Positions 32,564-45,711 of a stretch of 64,000 nt of DNA are shown here, in pieces. The stretch lies in assembly GCA_964035015.1 (NCBI GenBank), contig OZ036000.1, positions 3,116,099 to 3,180,098 of the forward strand. Direction: 5' to 3'. Position numbers and translations under genes: made by a program. Each line of letters opens with the position of its first letter. Position 1 is the stretch's first letter. Origin of the DNA: Corallium rubrum. Its lineage: Eukaryota > Cnidaria > Anthozoa > Scleralcyonacea > Coralliidae. A model generated the notes under the pieces. It saw only the letters and a program-made list of their open reading frames with translations, ran no database searches and was not told the DNA's origin.

Positions 32564-33629
32564 TCAGGACATAGCAAGAAAAATTGAAATGGTTGAGATA
32601 AGGAGCAAGGCAAGGAAACTAGTAGACATCATATTTCCAGCACAAGTCACTTCATCGCTATTACAGCAATACGCATCCGAACACTTGGCTATTTTAAAAC
32701 GATTACTACGAATGTCATGATCATTGGCTTTCATTTGACTGCATACTGTGTTCGGGTTACAGCTGTTTGGTTTATCGTCGAGCAACAAGGTTCCTAAAGC
32801 TTTACCACCGTCTTTGTATGTGATGTTAGAATAACACGCCACAATTCCTTTGTAACCTTTTCCACGGCATCTCTCGTCAGAACCAAAAACTGAATCTTAT
32901 GTTCATAAATTGTAAAAAAACACACAACATGTTAATACTGAGATGACGTAATTAAAAGACTAATATTTCCAATCGCTACGGCCCATATTTTAAGTAATTA
33001 AATACAGCTGGTCGAGTTTTTTATTTGCCAATCCTTTCGATTTCATGCAATGCATGGCCTTTCTGTGACGTCTCTTTGCCCAGTTCACATTATACTGGAT
33101 AACCTTTTATACCAGCACGAAAACCTATCTGAGCTAGTATCTGCGGACGGTATATCGTGTGTATAGACTTCGCACACGTTCATAATGACTTATATAATAT
33201 ATATTGAAAAGGTTTATAGATATCTTTGTAATTATCAAACAAAATCACTTGAGCTACTAATCTTGTAGCTACGTCCCACAACAGCAAGTCACCAAACACA
33301 CAATGTTTCAAGTGATTTCGTTTGATAATTGAATAGAGAGATCAGATAAATCACTTCCTAATTTTTAATTTTTAATAAGCTTTTCTGCCGCACGTATGAC
33401 CTCAAAGGGTTTAATTTCCAAATCAATGTGGATCGATCAGTTATACAATATTAGCTGTATAAAAGTTTAGAATCAAGATTCTGCCTTCACTTCGAATAGC
33501 CGTGAACAGTCTATATAATTTCTGGCCCTATATTAGTATTCTATAGTATATAAGCTCATATAGATAATGAAACTCACCTGAAACGAGAAAATAGAAGAAG
33601 ATACAGATAGCGAAAGATCTCATGATCAT
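32564..33629 (-). CDS. Ly6/uPAR-like three-finger GPI-anchored protein B, 2 coding exons, 125 aa
   Basis: Exons are 33578-33629 and 32564-32889 with a phase-1 GT-AG intron (378 nt in total). Exon 1 codes a signal peptide (MIMRSFAICIFFYFLV). The domain has the same cysteine spacing as gene A, with SDERC at the start, SCNPNTVC, KCSDAYCCNSDEVTC near the end, and a hydrophobic GPI-type tail. An upstream splice acceptor lies at about 33645 and a donor at 34644 (AAAAAG/GTAAGTG), suggesting a 5' non-coding exon near 34645-34700, with the intron between them occupied by the MITE at 33696-34515. AATAAA at 32451-32456 on the minus strand is about 110 bp past the stop. Confidence 0.8.
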
Positions 33630-33695
33630 GATTCTTTTATATTTCTAAGAAAAAAATTTGAAAGATTATAAAATCAAGATGCATAAAGCAAGTTA

Positions 33696-34515
33696 GGCCT
33701 GGTTTAGACGTCGAAGTTCCGTCGCATTTAATTCGTCGCATTTAATGCGACCAATTTTATCCGACGGAAATGCAACGTCTAAACTGATTTTATTCAACGC
33801 GTCGCATTTAATTCGACGCTGTCGAATTATGCGACGAGCTGTGTCGCATAATTCGACGGAAATGCGACGTTGATTTAGACGTCGCATAAAATGCAGTCGA
33901 ATAAAATGCATAAATTAGTATAATCACTTTTTCTATCCTACAATATCCCTCAATACCCAACAATTTTACAGTTCGTGGGCCCCACGAAGATCATTTTCAA
34001 CATGGCGTACTTGTTTTTATCGTCCAGAATGTTTTGTGACGGACGAAAACAATTAGTATGAAGTTGGGTGGCAATAAAGGGTTACTTGCTAAAGGTATTG
34101 GAGTTTTCGGCTGAAGAAAACTGTCGAACCAGCCGAAAGCAACACATTAATCGAGTTTTAAGAATGAGAGAGCTTTAAGCGAAAGCTTATACATTCACTA
34201 ACGACAAACGGGCGACCAACAACACATGTTGAAGCCTCTGAAGGTCTTCTTTGTGTTTTAGCTTTTTGATATACTCACTTGAAGATAAAAACATGGCGTT
34301 TCTCTTAACAGCTGGGTGCCATGCAAATTGCAACGCGCGGTAATTCGAAACTCGAAACAACGTATAGAGCTATTTGGCGTTAAATTACAACCGTAACATT
34401 AAATGCGACACATTAAATTCGACGTCTAAACCGAACTGTGTCACTTCTGTCGCATAATCGTCGCATTAAATTCGACGAATTAAATGCGACGGAACTTCGA
34501 CGTCTAAACCAGGCC
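33696..34515. mobile_element. PIF/Harbinger-like MITE, 820 bp, TTA target duplication
   Basis: Ends GGCCTGGTTTAGACGTCGAA are inverted repeats extending over more than 40 bp. TTA flanks both sides (33693-33695 and 34516-34518). The subterminal regions are rich in TCGCATTTAATTCG in both directions. The 3-bp TTA duplication with GG...CC ends fits the PIF/Harbinger group. No transposase is encoded. Confidence 0.85.
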
Positions 34516-34532
34516 TTAGACAAAAAATGTTT

Positions 34533-34611
34533 TTCTAAACTAAACTAAACTAAACTAAACTAAACTAAACTAAACTAAACTAAACTAAACTAAACTAAAC
34601 TAAACTATAAA
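34533..34611 (+). repeat. (TAAAC)n microsatellite
   Basis: Perfect AAACT pentamer array just outside the MITE. Confidence 0.97.
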
Positions 34612-35427
34612 ATGTTAAATTTCATAAAATGCACAACACTTACCTTTTTACTCAAGCTGGTTTAAAACTACAGCAGATTTGGTGCATACTAGCATGACTG
34701 CCGGCTTTATTACTGATATACAACAATTCGATTGACGTCATTGGACGTTTGCATTCGCCAGATAGCCAGGTTGCATGCCAGTTTGCACGAGTTTCGAGTC
34801 AGAATAATCCGGAACTGAGTGCGGGGAAGGGGGAAGAAGCCGACTGCAGAAAGGCAGCTGAAACAGCTTTAATTTCTGCCTTCCCATACCCTAATTTATA
34901 TATTCCAATACGATTTAGTCTTTTCTTATATATTCACTGCTTTCTTTTCGATTAACCTCATAGCCTATCGATATCAAATTTTGTACCATATCGTCTGGTA
35001 CATAATATATTTCAAATAGTTAATCATTGAAATAGATTTTTAACGCGCGGTCTTTCACGCGTTATCTAGAGTTAAATAACGAGTAAAGACCGAATTGGAT
35101 TTCCTTGGCCAGTTGGCCTTAAAGAAAATCATCTGGCCTTGGCCAAACTGTTAAATAACAGTAAAAGAAACGGGCTCGTTCTTTTTTTAATTGAACTGCA
35201 TCCTTACTAGAAGTGGCGTCTTTTGACGAAGTGCCCCCCCAGTGCGGAAATGCTGTTCATTTGCGTCAATCAGGCTACGTCAATCACGATATCATGTTCC
35301 GAAAGCTCCCGGGAAGACATGACATTTAGCATTTGGGAGACGTTGGCATCGAGATCCAAAGCTCGTAACTTCGTCAATTTACAGATCGTGTGTGCATGTG
35401 CGCATGATTAGTATTGTAGAACAATAT

Positions 35428-35790
35428 ACTACCAAAATCAGTAGAGTGTCTTTTCCGGAAGAAAAAAGGTTGTCTGGAAGGCGGTCAAACGTGTATGATT
35501 TGTGACGTCAACGGCTCAGGAATGCAACGTGGTGTGTGAAGGAATTCAATGAAATCAACGAATTCTGTTGAACAAGATGTTTTTTTGAATGGCGTGTACT
35601 ACAGTATCACATTTATTTTACACTACGTTCAAAATAAACATCTTATTCAACTGAATTCGTCTAGTTTGTTGTATTCGTTCACACGCCACGCGGCATTCGC
35701 GAGCCGTTGACGTCACAAAACATAAACGTTTGACCGCCTTCCAGACAACCTTTTTTCTTCCGGAAAAGACACTCTACTGATTTTGGTAGT
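35428..35790. mobile_element. 363-bp foldback element
   Basis: ACTACCAAAATCAGTAGAGT at the left is the exact complement of the right end. The arms continue through TTCCGGAAGAAAAAAGGTTG and GTTGACGTCA with few mismatches, leaving a centre near 35610. Confidence 0.9.
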
Positions 35791-35801
35791 AAGTGCAATA
35801 T

Positions 35802-36330
35802 TGAACAATTATTCACCGAAGTGGAGGTGAATGGTGCTGGATATTCACCGAGCCGCTTCGGCGAGGTGAATATCCACACTATTCGCCGACACTGAGGTGA
35901 ATAATTGTTTTAGCATATACCTCATAAATGAAATAACAAGTTTAACATTGTTAACTTATATTTTTCGGTATTTTATACAAGACACGACCGCTAGCAACTT
36001 GGACACTTGGCGTACTCGATATTTGTCGACAAAACAGTTTTTTAATACAACTTTTGAATATATTAATGGCTAGAAAATTGTAAAGAAACATACCTGTGGA
36101 CACTCTTCTACCTAATTTTGTTGACTTTTCTCGTTATTTTACTACATCACCCTTGTTTATCAACAAAATCCCCTTATCCCCTGCCTCGGTAAACAAAGCA
36201 AAACTGGCCGCCATCTTGTTTTGCCGCAGGTGAATAGTGCAGGATATCCCGAGCTAGAGGAACCAATCAGATTGCGCGAAAAGCACTATTCACCTGCGAG
36301 GTATATGCTAAACTTCATTATTTCACGAAC
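35802..36330. repeat. TTCACC/GGTGAA inverted repeat, copy 1
   Basis: AACAATTATTCACCGAAGTG and GAGGTGAATAATTGTT form a hairpin at 35802-35915, and a GGTGAATAGTGCAGGATATC...GCACTATTCACCTGCGAGG hairpin closes the right side at 36229-36303. The flanks TAGCATATACCTC and GAGGTATATGCTA are also inverted. A related hairpin is at 61268-61372. Confidence 0.75.
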
Positions 36331-36523
36331 AACATTGCAATTTTCATTGGCTGTCTGCCCGAGTCAATTAGCAATAATCATTCACAAGTTGACAGTTATT
36401 TCATATTCACGCTGGAATCGCTACAGACGTTTTGAAGAGTATTTCAAGTTTTAATACGATATCTGCAACATAGCTATGCTTAGCTTTTTGTTGATTACCT
36501 GACAAAGAACTATACGGGCAATA

Positions 36524-39500
36524 TATAACTTCAGAGAGTAAACCGTGCTATCCGTCGTTTCTTACACCTTTACAATGTAACTTCAGAGAGTAAACCGAAC
36601 TATCCGTCTTTCTTACACCTTTGACAATGTAACTTCAGAGAGTAAACCGTGCTATCCGTCGTTTTTTACACCTTTACAATGTAACTTCAGAGAGTAAACC
36701 GTGCTATCCGTCTTTCTTACACCTTTACAATGTAACTTCAGAGAGTAAACCGTGCTATCCGTCTTTCTTACACCTTTGACAATGTAACTTCAGAGAGTAA
36801 AGCGAGCTATCCGTCTTTCTTACACCTTTACAATGTAACTTCAGAGAGTAAACCGTGCTATCCGTCGTTCCATAGTCAATCGAGATATGGTCTGGAAACT
36901 CGGCAAACTTCAAAGCGCCTATAATGAGCAGTGATTTTATGTTGAACCGTACCTTACACCGTGCACATCCTTTGCATTAGGTTTATTAATATTTAAATAG
37001 CACGGTTGAGTGATTGAACTGAAACGTTGCTATTGGACAATTCGTTCATTATACTAAAATACAATATATAGGTAATTCAGTGACCGTGCACCGTGCACCG
37101 TGCACAAAAATGCATAAAGGCGAACAAAAAGATAGACCAAAGACTTTAGCTGAGTTTCCAGACCACATCTCGATTGATTATGGTCGTTCCTTACACCTTT
37201 ACAATGTAACTTCAGAGAGTAAATCGAGCTATCCGTCTTTCTTACACCTCAGATAAACCGTGCTATCCGTCGTTTTTTACACCTTTACAATGTAACTTCA
37301 GAGAGTAAACCGAGCTATCCGTCGTTTCTTGACACCTTTACAATGTAACTTCAGAGAGTAAACCGTGCTATCCGTCGTTTCTTACACCTTTACAATGTAA
37401 CTTCAGAGAGTAAACGGTGCTATCCGTCGTTTCTTGACACCTTTACAATGTAACTTCAGAGAGTAAACCGAGCTATCCGTCTTTCTTACACCTCAGAGAG
37501 TAAACCGTGCTATCCGTCGTTTTTTACACCTTTACAATGTAACTTCAGAGAGTAAACCGAGCTATCCGTCTTTCTTGCACCTTTACAATGTAACTTCAGA
37601 GAGTAAACCGTGCTATCCGTCTTTCTTACACCTTCACAATGTAACTTCAGAGAGTAAACCGTGCTATCCGTCTTTCTTACCGCTTTACAATGTAACTTCA
37701 GAGAGTAAACCGTGCTATCCATCGTTTCTTGACACCTTTACAATGTAACTTCAGAGAGTAAACCGAGCTATCCGTCGTTTCTTGACACCTTTACAATGTA
37801 ACTTCAGAGAGTAAACCGAGCTATCCGTTGTTTCTTACACCTTTACAATGTAACTTCAGAGAGTAAACCGTGCTATCCATCGTTTCTTGACACCTTTACA
37901 ATGTAACTTCAGAGAGTAAACCGAGCTATCCGTCGTTTCTTGACACCTTTACAATGTAACTTCAGAGAGTAAACCGAGCTATCCGTTGTTTCTTACACCT
38001 TTACAATGTAACTTCAGAGAGTAAACCGAGCTATCCGTCGTTTCTTACACCTTCACAATGTAACTTCAGAGAGTAGACCGTGCTATCCGTCGTTTCTTAC
38101 ACCTTCACAATATAACTTCAGAGAGTAAACCGTGCTATCGGTCTTTCTTACACCTTACAATGTAACTTCAGAGAGTAAACCGTGCTATCGGTCTTTCTTA
38201 CAGCTTTACAATGTAACTTAAGAGAGTAAAGCGAGCTATCCGTCGTTTTTTACACCTTTACAATGTAACTTCAGAGAGTAAACCGAGCTATCCGTTGTTT
38301 AATTTTTACACCTTACAATGTAACTTCAGAGAGTAAACCGTGCTATCCGTCTTTCTTACACCTTTACAATGTAACTTCAGAGAGTAAACCGTGCTATGCG
38401 TCGTTTAATTTTTACACCTTACAATGTAACTTCAGAGAGTAAACCGTGCTATCCGTCTTTCTTAATTACACCTTTACAATGTAACTTCAGAGAGTAAACC
38501 GTGCTATCCGTCTTTCTTACACCTTCACAATGTAACTTCAGAGAGTAAACCGAGCTATCCGATCGTTTTTTACACCTTTACAATGTAACTTCAGAGAGTA
38601 AACCGAGCTATCCGTCGTTTTTTACACCTTCACAATGTAACTTCAGAGAGTAAACCGAGCTATCCGTTGTTTCTTACACCTTTACAATGTAACTTCAGAG
38701 AGTAAACCGAGCTATCCGTTGTTTCTTACACCTTTACAATGTAACTTCAGAGAGTAAACCGAGCTATCCGTTGTTTCTTACACCTTTACAATGTAACTTC
38801 AGAGAGTAAACCGTGCTATCCGTTGTTTCTTACACCTTTACAATGTAACTTCAGAGAGTAAACCGAGCTATCCGTCGTTTGTTGATACCTTTACAATGTA
38901 ACTTCAGAGAGTAAACCGAGCTATCCGTTGTTCCTTACACCTTTACAATGTAACTTCAGAGAGTAAACCGTGCTATCCGTCTTTCTTACACTTTTACAAT
39001 GTAACTTCAGAGAGTAAACCGTGCTATCCGTCTTTCTTACACTTTTACAATGTAACTTCAGAGCGTAAACCGTGCTATCCGTCTTTCTTACACCTTTACA
39101 ATGTAACTTCAGAGAGTAAACCGTTTGTTACACCTTTACAATGTAACTTCAGAGAGTAAACCGTGCTATCCGTCTTTCTTACACTTTTACAATGTAACTT
39201 CAGAGAGTAAACCGTGCTATCCGTCTTTCTTACACTTTTACAATGTAACTTCAGAGAGTAAACCGTGCTATCCGTCTTTCTTACACCTTTACAATGTAAC
39301 TTCAGAGAGTAAACCGTGCTATCCGTCTTTCTTACACCTTTACAATGTAACTTCAGAGAGTAAACCGTGCTATGCGTCGTTTAATTTTTACACCTTCACA
39401 ATGTAACTTCAGAGAGTAAACCGAGCTATCCGTCTTTCTTACATCTTTACAATGTAACTTCAGAGAGTAAACCGAGCTATCCGTCTTTCTTACATCTTTA

Positions 39501-39562
39501 CAATGTAACTTCAGAGAGTAAACCGTGCTATCCGTCGTTCCTTACACCTTTACAATGTAACT
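36524..39562 (+). repeat. 51-bp satellite (about 53 units)
   Basis: The unit contains ACAATGTAACTTCAGAGAGT, AAACCG(T/A)GCTATCCGTC and TTTCTTACACCTTT. Most units are 51-52 bp. Subtypes alternate (CCGTGC/CCGAGC, GTCTTTC/GTCGTTT). Because 51 is a multiple of three, stretches stay open in frame (YNVTSESKPCYPSF). The array is interrupted once by a MITE at 36871-37182. Confidence 0.97.
36871..37182. mobile_element. MITE inserted in the 51-bp satellite
   Basis: The left end CATAGTCAATCGAGATATGG is matched by the inverted right end CATAATCAATCGAGATGTGG and pairing continues through TCTGGAAACTC. GTCGTTC (7 bp, 8 if the ambiguous C is counted) is duplicated at 36864-36870 and 37183-37189. The neighbouring satellite units give the unoccupied sequence directly. 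The interior has triple GTGCACC near 37085-37105. Confidence 0.88.
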
Positions 39563-39782
39563 GGAGGTGTGATTGCACTCGCTTGTAAATTGCTTTCGAT
39601 CTGCAAGAAGCAGGCTTGGGGCTGGCGCTGTCAGAGTGGAAAATTTGGTTGGCCGGACTATAATCTTGCAATTCAAATTAAATTAAAAAGCGCCCTAAGG
39701 CAAAGTTAGGCGTCTAAAAGTATAAGTAATATATACAATATGGGTAGCTGTGTTGTGTACGACTTACAACCACGAGCCGTAG

Positions 39783-40107
39783 CAGGGACGTAGCCAGGAT
39801 TTTGAAAGGGGGGAGCCGAAACCCAAATAAATTTTTAGGGGGCTCCGGGGGCATGCTCCCCCGGGAAATTTTGAAATCGAGAGTCGCTGAAATGCCATTT
39901 CCTGGCTTTTGGAGGCCTGGCTTTTGGAGGAAGATTTTACATACTCTAAAAGTTAAAAAACGTCATATAAAATACTCAAAACACGCAAACGTCACAGAGA
40001 TACTCAAAATGCATACACTCAGTAGACTGAATACACTGTTTACAGTTTATTTCCTGACATACAATTGATATTGCATCAGTTTTGTAGTTACATGTCTGTT
40101 GTTTTAT
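39783..40107. mobile_element. hAT-type MITE, 3'-truncated copy
   Basis: Begins CAGGGACGTAGCCAGGATTT and follows the element at 1415-1734 through AAATTTTTAGGGGG, GGGGGCATGCTCCCC, TTTTGGAGGAAGATTTTACA and ACATGTCTGTTGTTTTATA, then diverges. The right inverted repeat is missing. It contains short internal duplications (CCTGGCTTTTGGAGG). Confidence 0.8.
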
Positions 40108-40607
40108 AACGTCTAGGCTAGATAATTCGTGTTTTACTAAAATTTTCAAGATAAAAGTGAATCTGGCTGAGAAAATCTAACTTAAAGTTTATGCAAACTA
40201 GGACGATGTTGTATCAGATATACAACCTCCTTCACGGTCATGATTTCTTTTGTGTTTTCTTCATGAATTATTAATGACTTATACATTCAATTGTTTTTGT
40301 AATATACATATCATGTATTGAATTTTAATAAATCTAAATCAAAATCTATATAATCAAGACAAGACGCGCGTCTTTGGCGTTTTATCAGCTTCCGTATAAA
40401 CGGCCATAATATATATATATAGCTTCCTAAGTTAAAGGTAATTCCTATTTCTATTTCTGCATATGGAACACATTATAGTTAGAAAAAAAGGATATATTGG
40501 GGGTTTCGCTTCTGCGACTCCAGTATTTACATAGCCCATATATACGTATATATAACATGCAAACATACAAGTTATTATATTAACAAATATATTCAGTGCC
40601 AGGTGGC

Positions 40608-40851
40608 CGTGCAGTAAAATAGGCAGGTGTAGAAGTCGGATTGGATCCGGTCGCCAGCAAATAAAACGGGTTTTTTCTTTGACTGTAAGCAGTGGGAGTT
40701 ATCTTTTTATACAGCTAACCCCAACAAAAGCCCTAACTCTAATCAGTAACGAGTTTACCACCTAGCTTATACGCTAACACGGTTACCCAACCAGGAATTG
40801 ATTTGCCAGCGATCCGACTGGATCCGATATATACCTGCCTGTCGGTAAAAC
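40608..40851. repeat. Inverted repeat upstream of the small gene
   Basis: GGCAGGTGTAGAAGTCGGAT followed by GGATCCGGTCGCCAGC is complementary to GCCAGCGATCCGACTGGATC CGATATATACCTGCC at the other end. The enclosed 150 bp is unrelated. Confidence 0.65.
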
Positions 40852-40953
40852 CACAGACTTTGCCGCCAGCCATCAAGTTAGCACAGTAACCTAGGAGAAT
40901 AGTGGCCAGTGTTTTACAACGTCGTGTAATATATAACCGATCACCAAACCAAG

Positions 40954-43541
<2,588 letters not shown>

Positions 43542-43669
43542 ATACCACCATCAGTCTCGTCTCGTGGAACAAGATTACAATTTCTATGAAACGTTTTCTT
43601 AATTTCTTTTTGCACTCAGAAATCTCGTGTCGCTTTTAGAAAGTTTTATGGCCAGCTTTTAATAATAAA

Positions 43670-45711
43670 ATAAGAGTTTTTACGTGTGATGTTGCAGTAG
43701 AATGGTTAAAGGTGAAATGCATCAGGTTTTTACTTATAGAATTCAAGCTAAAATTACAGAAGATATAAATTTATCTATTCACATTTCCCCCCAGATCAAG
43801 CCCTTAAAAGTTGGTCGGTTTGGCTTAGATTGGAACATAATTCTCTAACAGTTAACACACCTCCCAAAAAGATGCAAGAAATGGCATTTTATTAAGGGAT
43901 CTCTTGATTTCAATCCCCCCCCCCCCCCCCCCGAAAAATGCCACCGCCCCTCAATGTCTTTTCATGCTGCATACAGTGAGCTGTATATATGACTGGAGTG
44001 ATACCTGCTAGTGATGAGCCGGGCAAAGGTTGAAGCCAAATATGGTGGACATGTAAGCCCAGGTATATTTCGCTTCCGAAAAACGGTATATTCAACCAGG
44101 AACCGCGCTATATAATATCATGTTTTGTGACAAAAAATGAAGGTGTAGGAACTAGACATTGTAATTGCATCAAGAATTATCGCCAATATACCAAGGCCGA
44201 TCAAATATACTGGAAAATGGTATGTTCAACTGGGCTATATAAAATCAATGTTTTACGACAAAAAATGAAGGTGTAGCTACCAGACATTGTAATTGTATGA
44301 AGAAAAACAGCCAATATACCAAGCCCGTCCAAATATACTCGAAAACGGTACATTGATATGGTATTGTAAAAACCCCAACAATCTCGTACGCTTGGGAATG
44401 ATACATCCCTTGCACGCAGATGTTTTAATCCCAGGAAACTCAACCATCAAATCACAAGAAATTATAGCATGGATTTTTGTGAACACATCGTGAAAATCTC
44501 TCGCATATATATTAAGTACTCAAGAGTTAAAATCAACAACTGTTTAACAAAGAACATGAACACTTTTTATAAACAATCTATCTGCAAGTACAAGTTTCCT
44601 GAGAATACTCATACGTAATAAGGCTCAATTTGAAAACTGAATATTTTAAAGAACATCCCAACGATTTATAAATTCTAATATGTAATCAATTTCAACAATT
44701 TCGAACGATTATTAGATCCAGAGAGGCATCTTGTCTGAGCTAGAAATTAGTTTTCGCTTAACCAAACATTATATATACACTTAGAAATTATCCTTTGCTT
44801 CGGAAGGACTCGAGCTAGACTCGTTCGTAACCGTTCTAGTGTCGGGCTTATTCGTTGGTCCTATTCTGCTTTTCGACTAAAGCCTCTTTTCCAGTCATCG
44901 CAGAAACTGGTTCCCAGCGAGTACTTGCATCTAATTAAAAATAGGTACACACTGCGTACATGCGTCTACAGGTTTAAAGGTGCTGCGTGCTAACACGGTG
45001 CAATTTTTTTGTTTAACTGCAATGGTTTGAAACCAAAGCAAGCGAGACAAGTTTCACGAGGAGTGGTATACAACACAGTGCGGCTGTGCATGGTTCGTGA
45101 AACTGGTCACGGAACGGCGTCTGGACGACTGTGACTTAACGAGACATTTAATTAGATGTACCTACTCACAGCAAGCTGAAAACCGGTTTCTGCAATAACT
45201 GGAAAGAGACTTAAAGGGCCCCCCGCATGTTTCAACAGCTAAGCCTCATGAACACAGTCATGGGTGTTTCGCTAGCCTGCGGGAAGAGCCTGCTCGCAGG
45301 CTAGAGCGTCGCCATCTTGGATTCGATGACGTCACTGGTTAGACTTATAATTCCAAGACAATGGTTTCATAGTTTCGAGACAATAAGTGCAACCAATGAC
45401 GTCATTTAATGTGTGGAAAATCCGCATTATTGGGCTTCAGATTACGAAGTAGCAGACGCTATGTTCCCCCGAATTACTCTTTAATGAACCAACTCTCGTC
45501 TAGCTTACGAAGGCCAAAAGGTTCTTCCAAATGAAGCTAGGAAATGTGGCGCAAATGTATATAACAGAACCAAAAAACTCGGAACCCACTTTCGTCAACC
45601 TCGTTCATGGATACAGCGAATCAAACGAAATGTTATCCTTTAAAACTGGATATAAAATCAGCAATCAAAATCGCGTGAAGAAAGACAAACTGGAAGTCGA
45701 TCCGCCAACAT
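43670..45711. other. Intergenic region with repeats
   Basis: It contains a C17-like tract near 43914, a tandem pair of about 135 bp at 44060-44345 (sharing GACAAAAAATGAAGGTGTAG and CCAATATACCAAG), an inverted pair at 44872-45220 (CTTTTCCAGTCATCGCAGAA versus TTCTGCAATAACTGGAAAG), and a hairpin at 45272-45303 (CTAGCCTGCGGG...GCAGGCTAG). No gene is visible. Confidence 0.6.

Larger units (their letters stand above)
34700..36523. other. Gene-free region with foldback elements
   Basis: No gene found. It holds a foldback element at 35428-35790, a TTCACC repeat at 35802-36330 and unannotated AT-rich sequence at 34700-35420 and 36330-36520. Short open frames here show no protein-like features. Confidence 0.5.

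Noticed and set aside
39125..39406. 93-residue frame with repeated YNVTSESKPCYPSF
   Set aside because: It reflects the 51-bp unit length of the satellite. It is not closed by promoter or splice features, and indels disrupt it elsewhere in the array.
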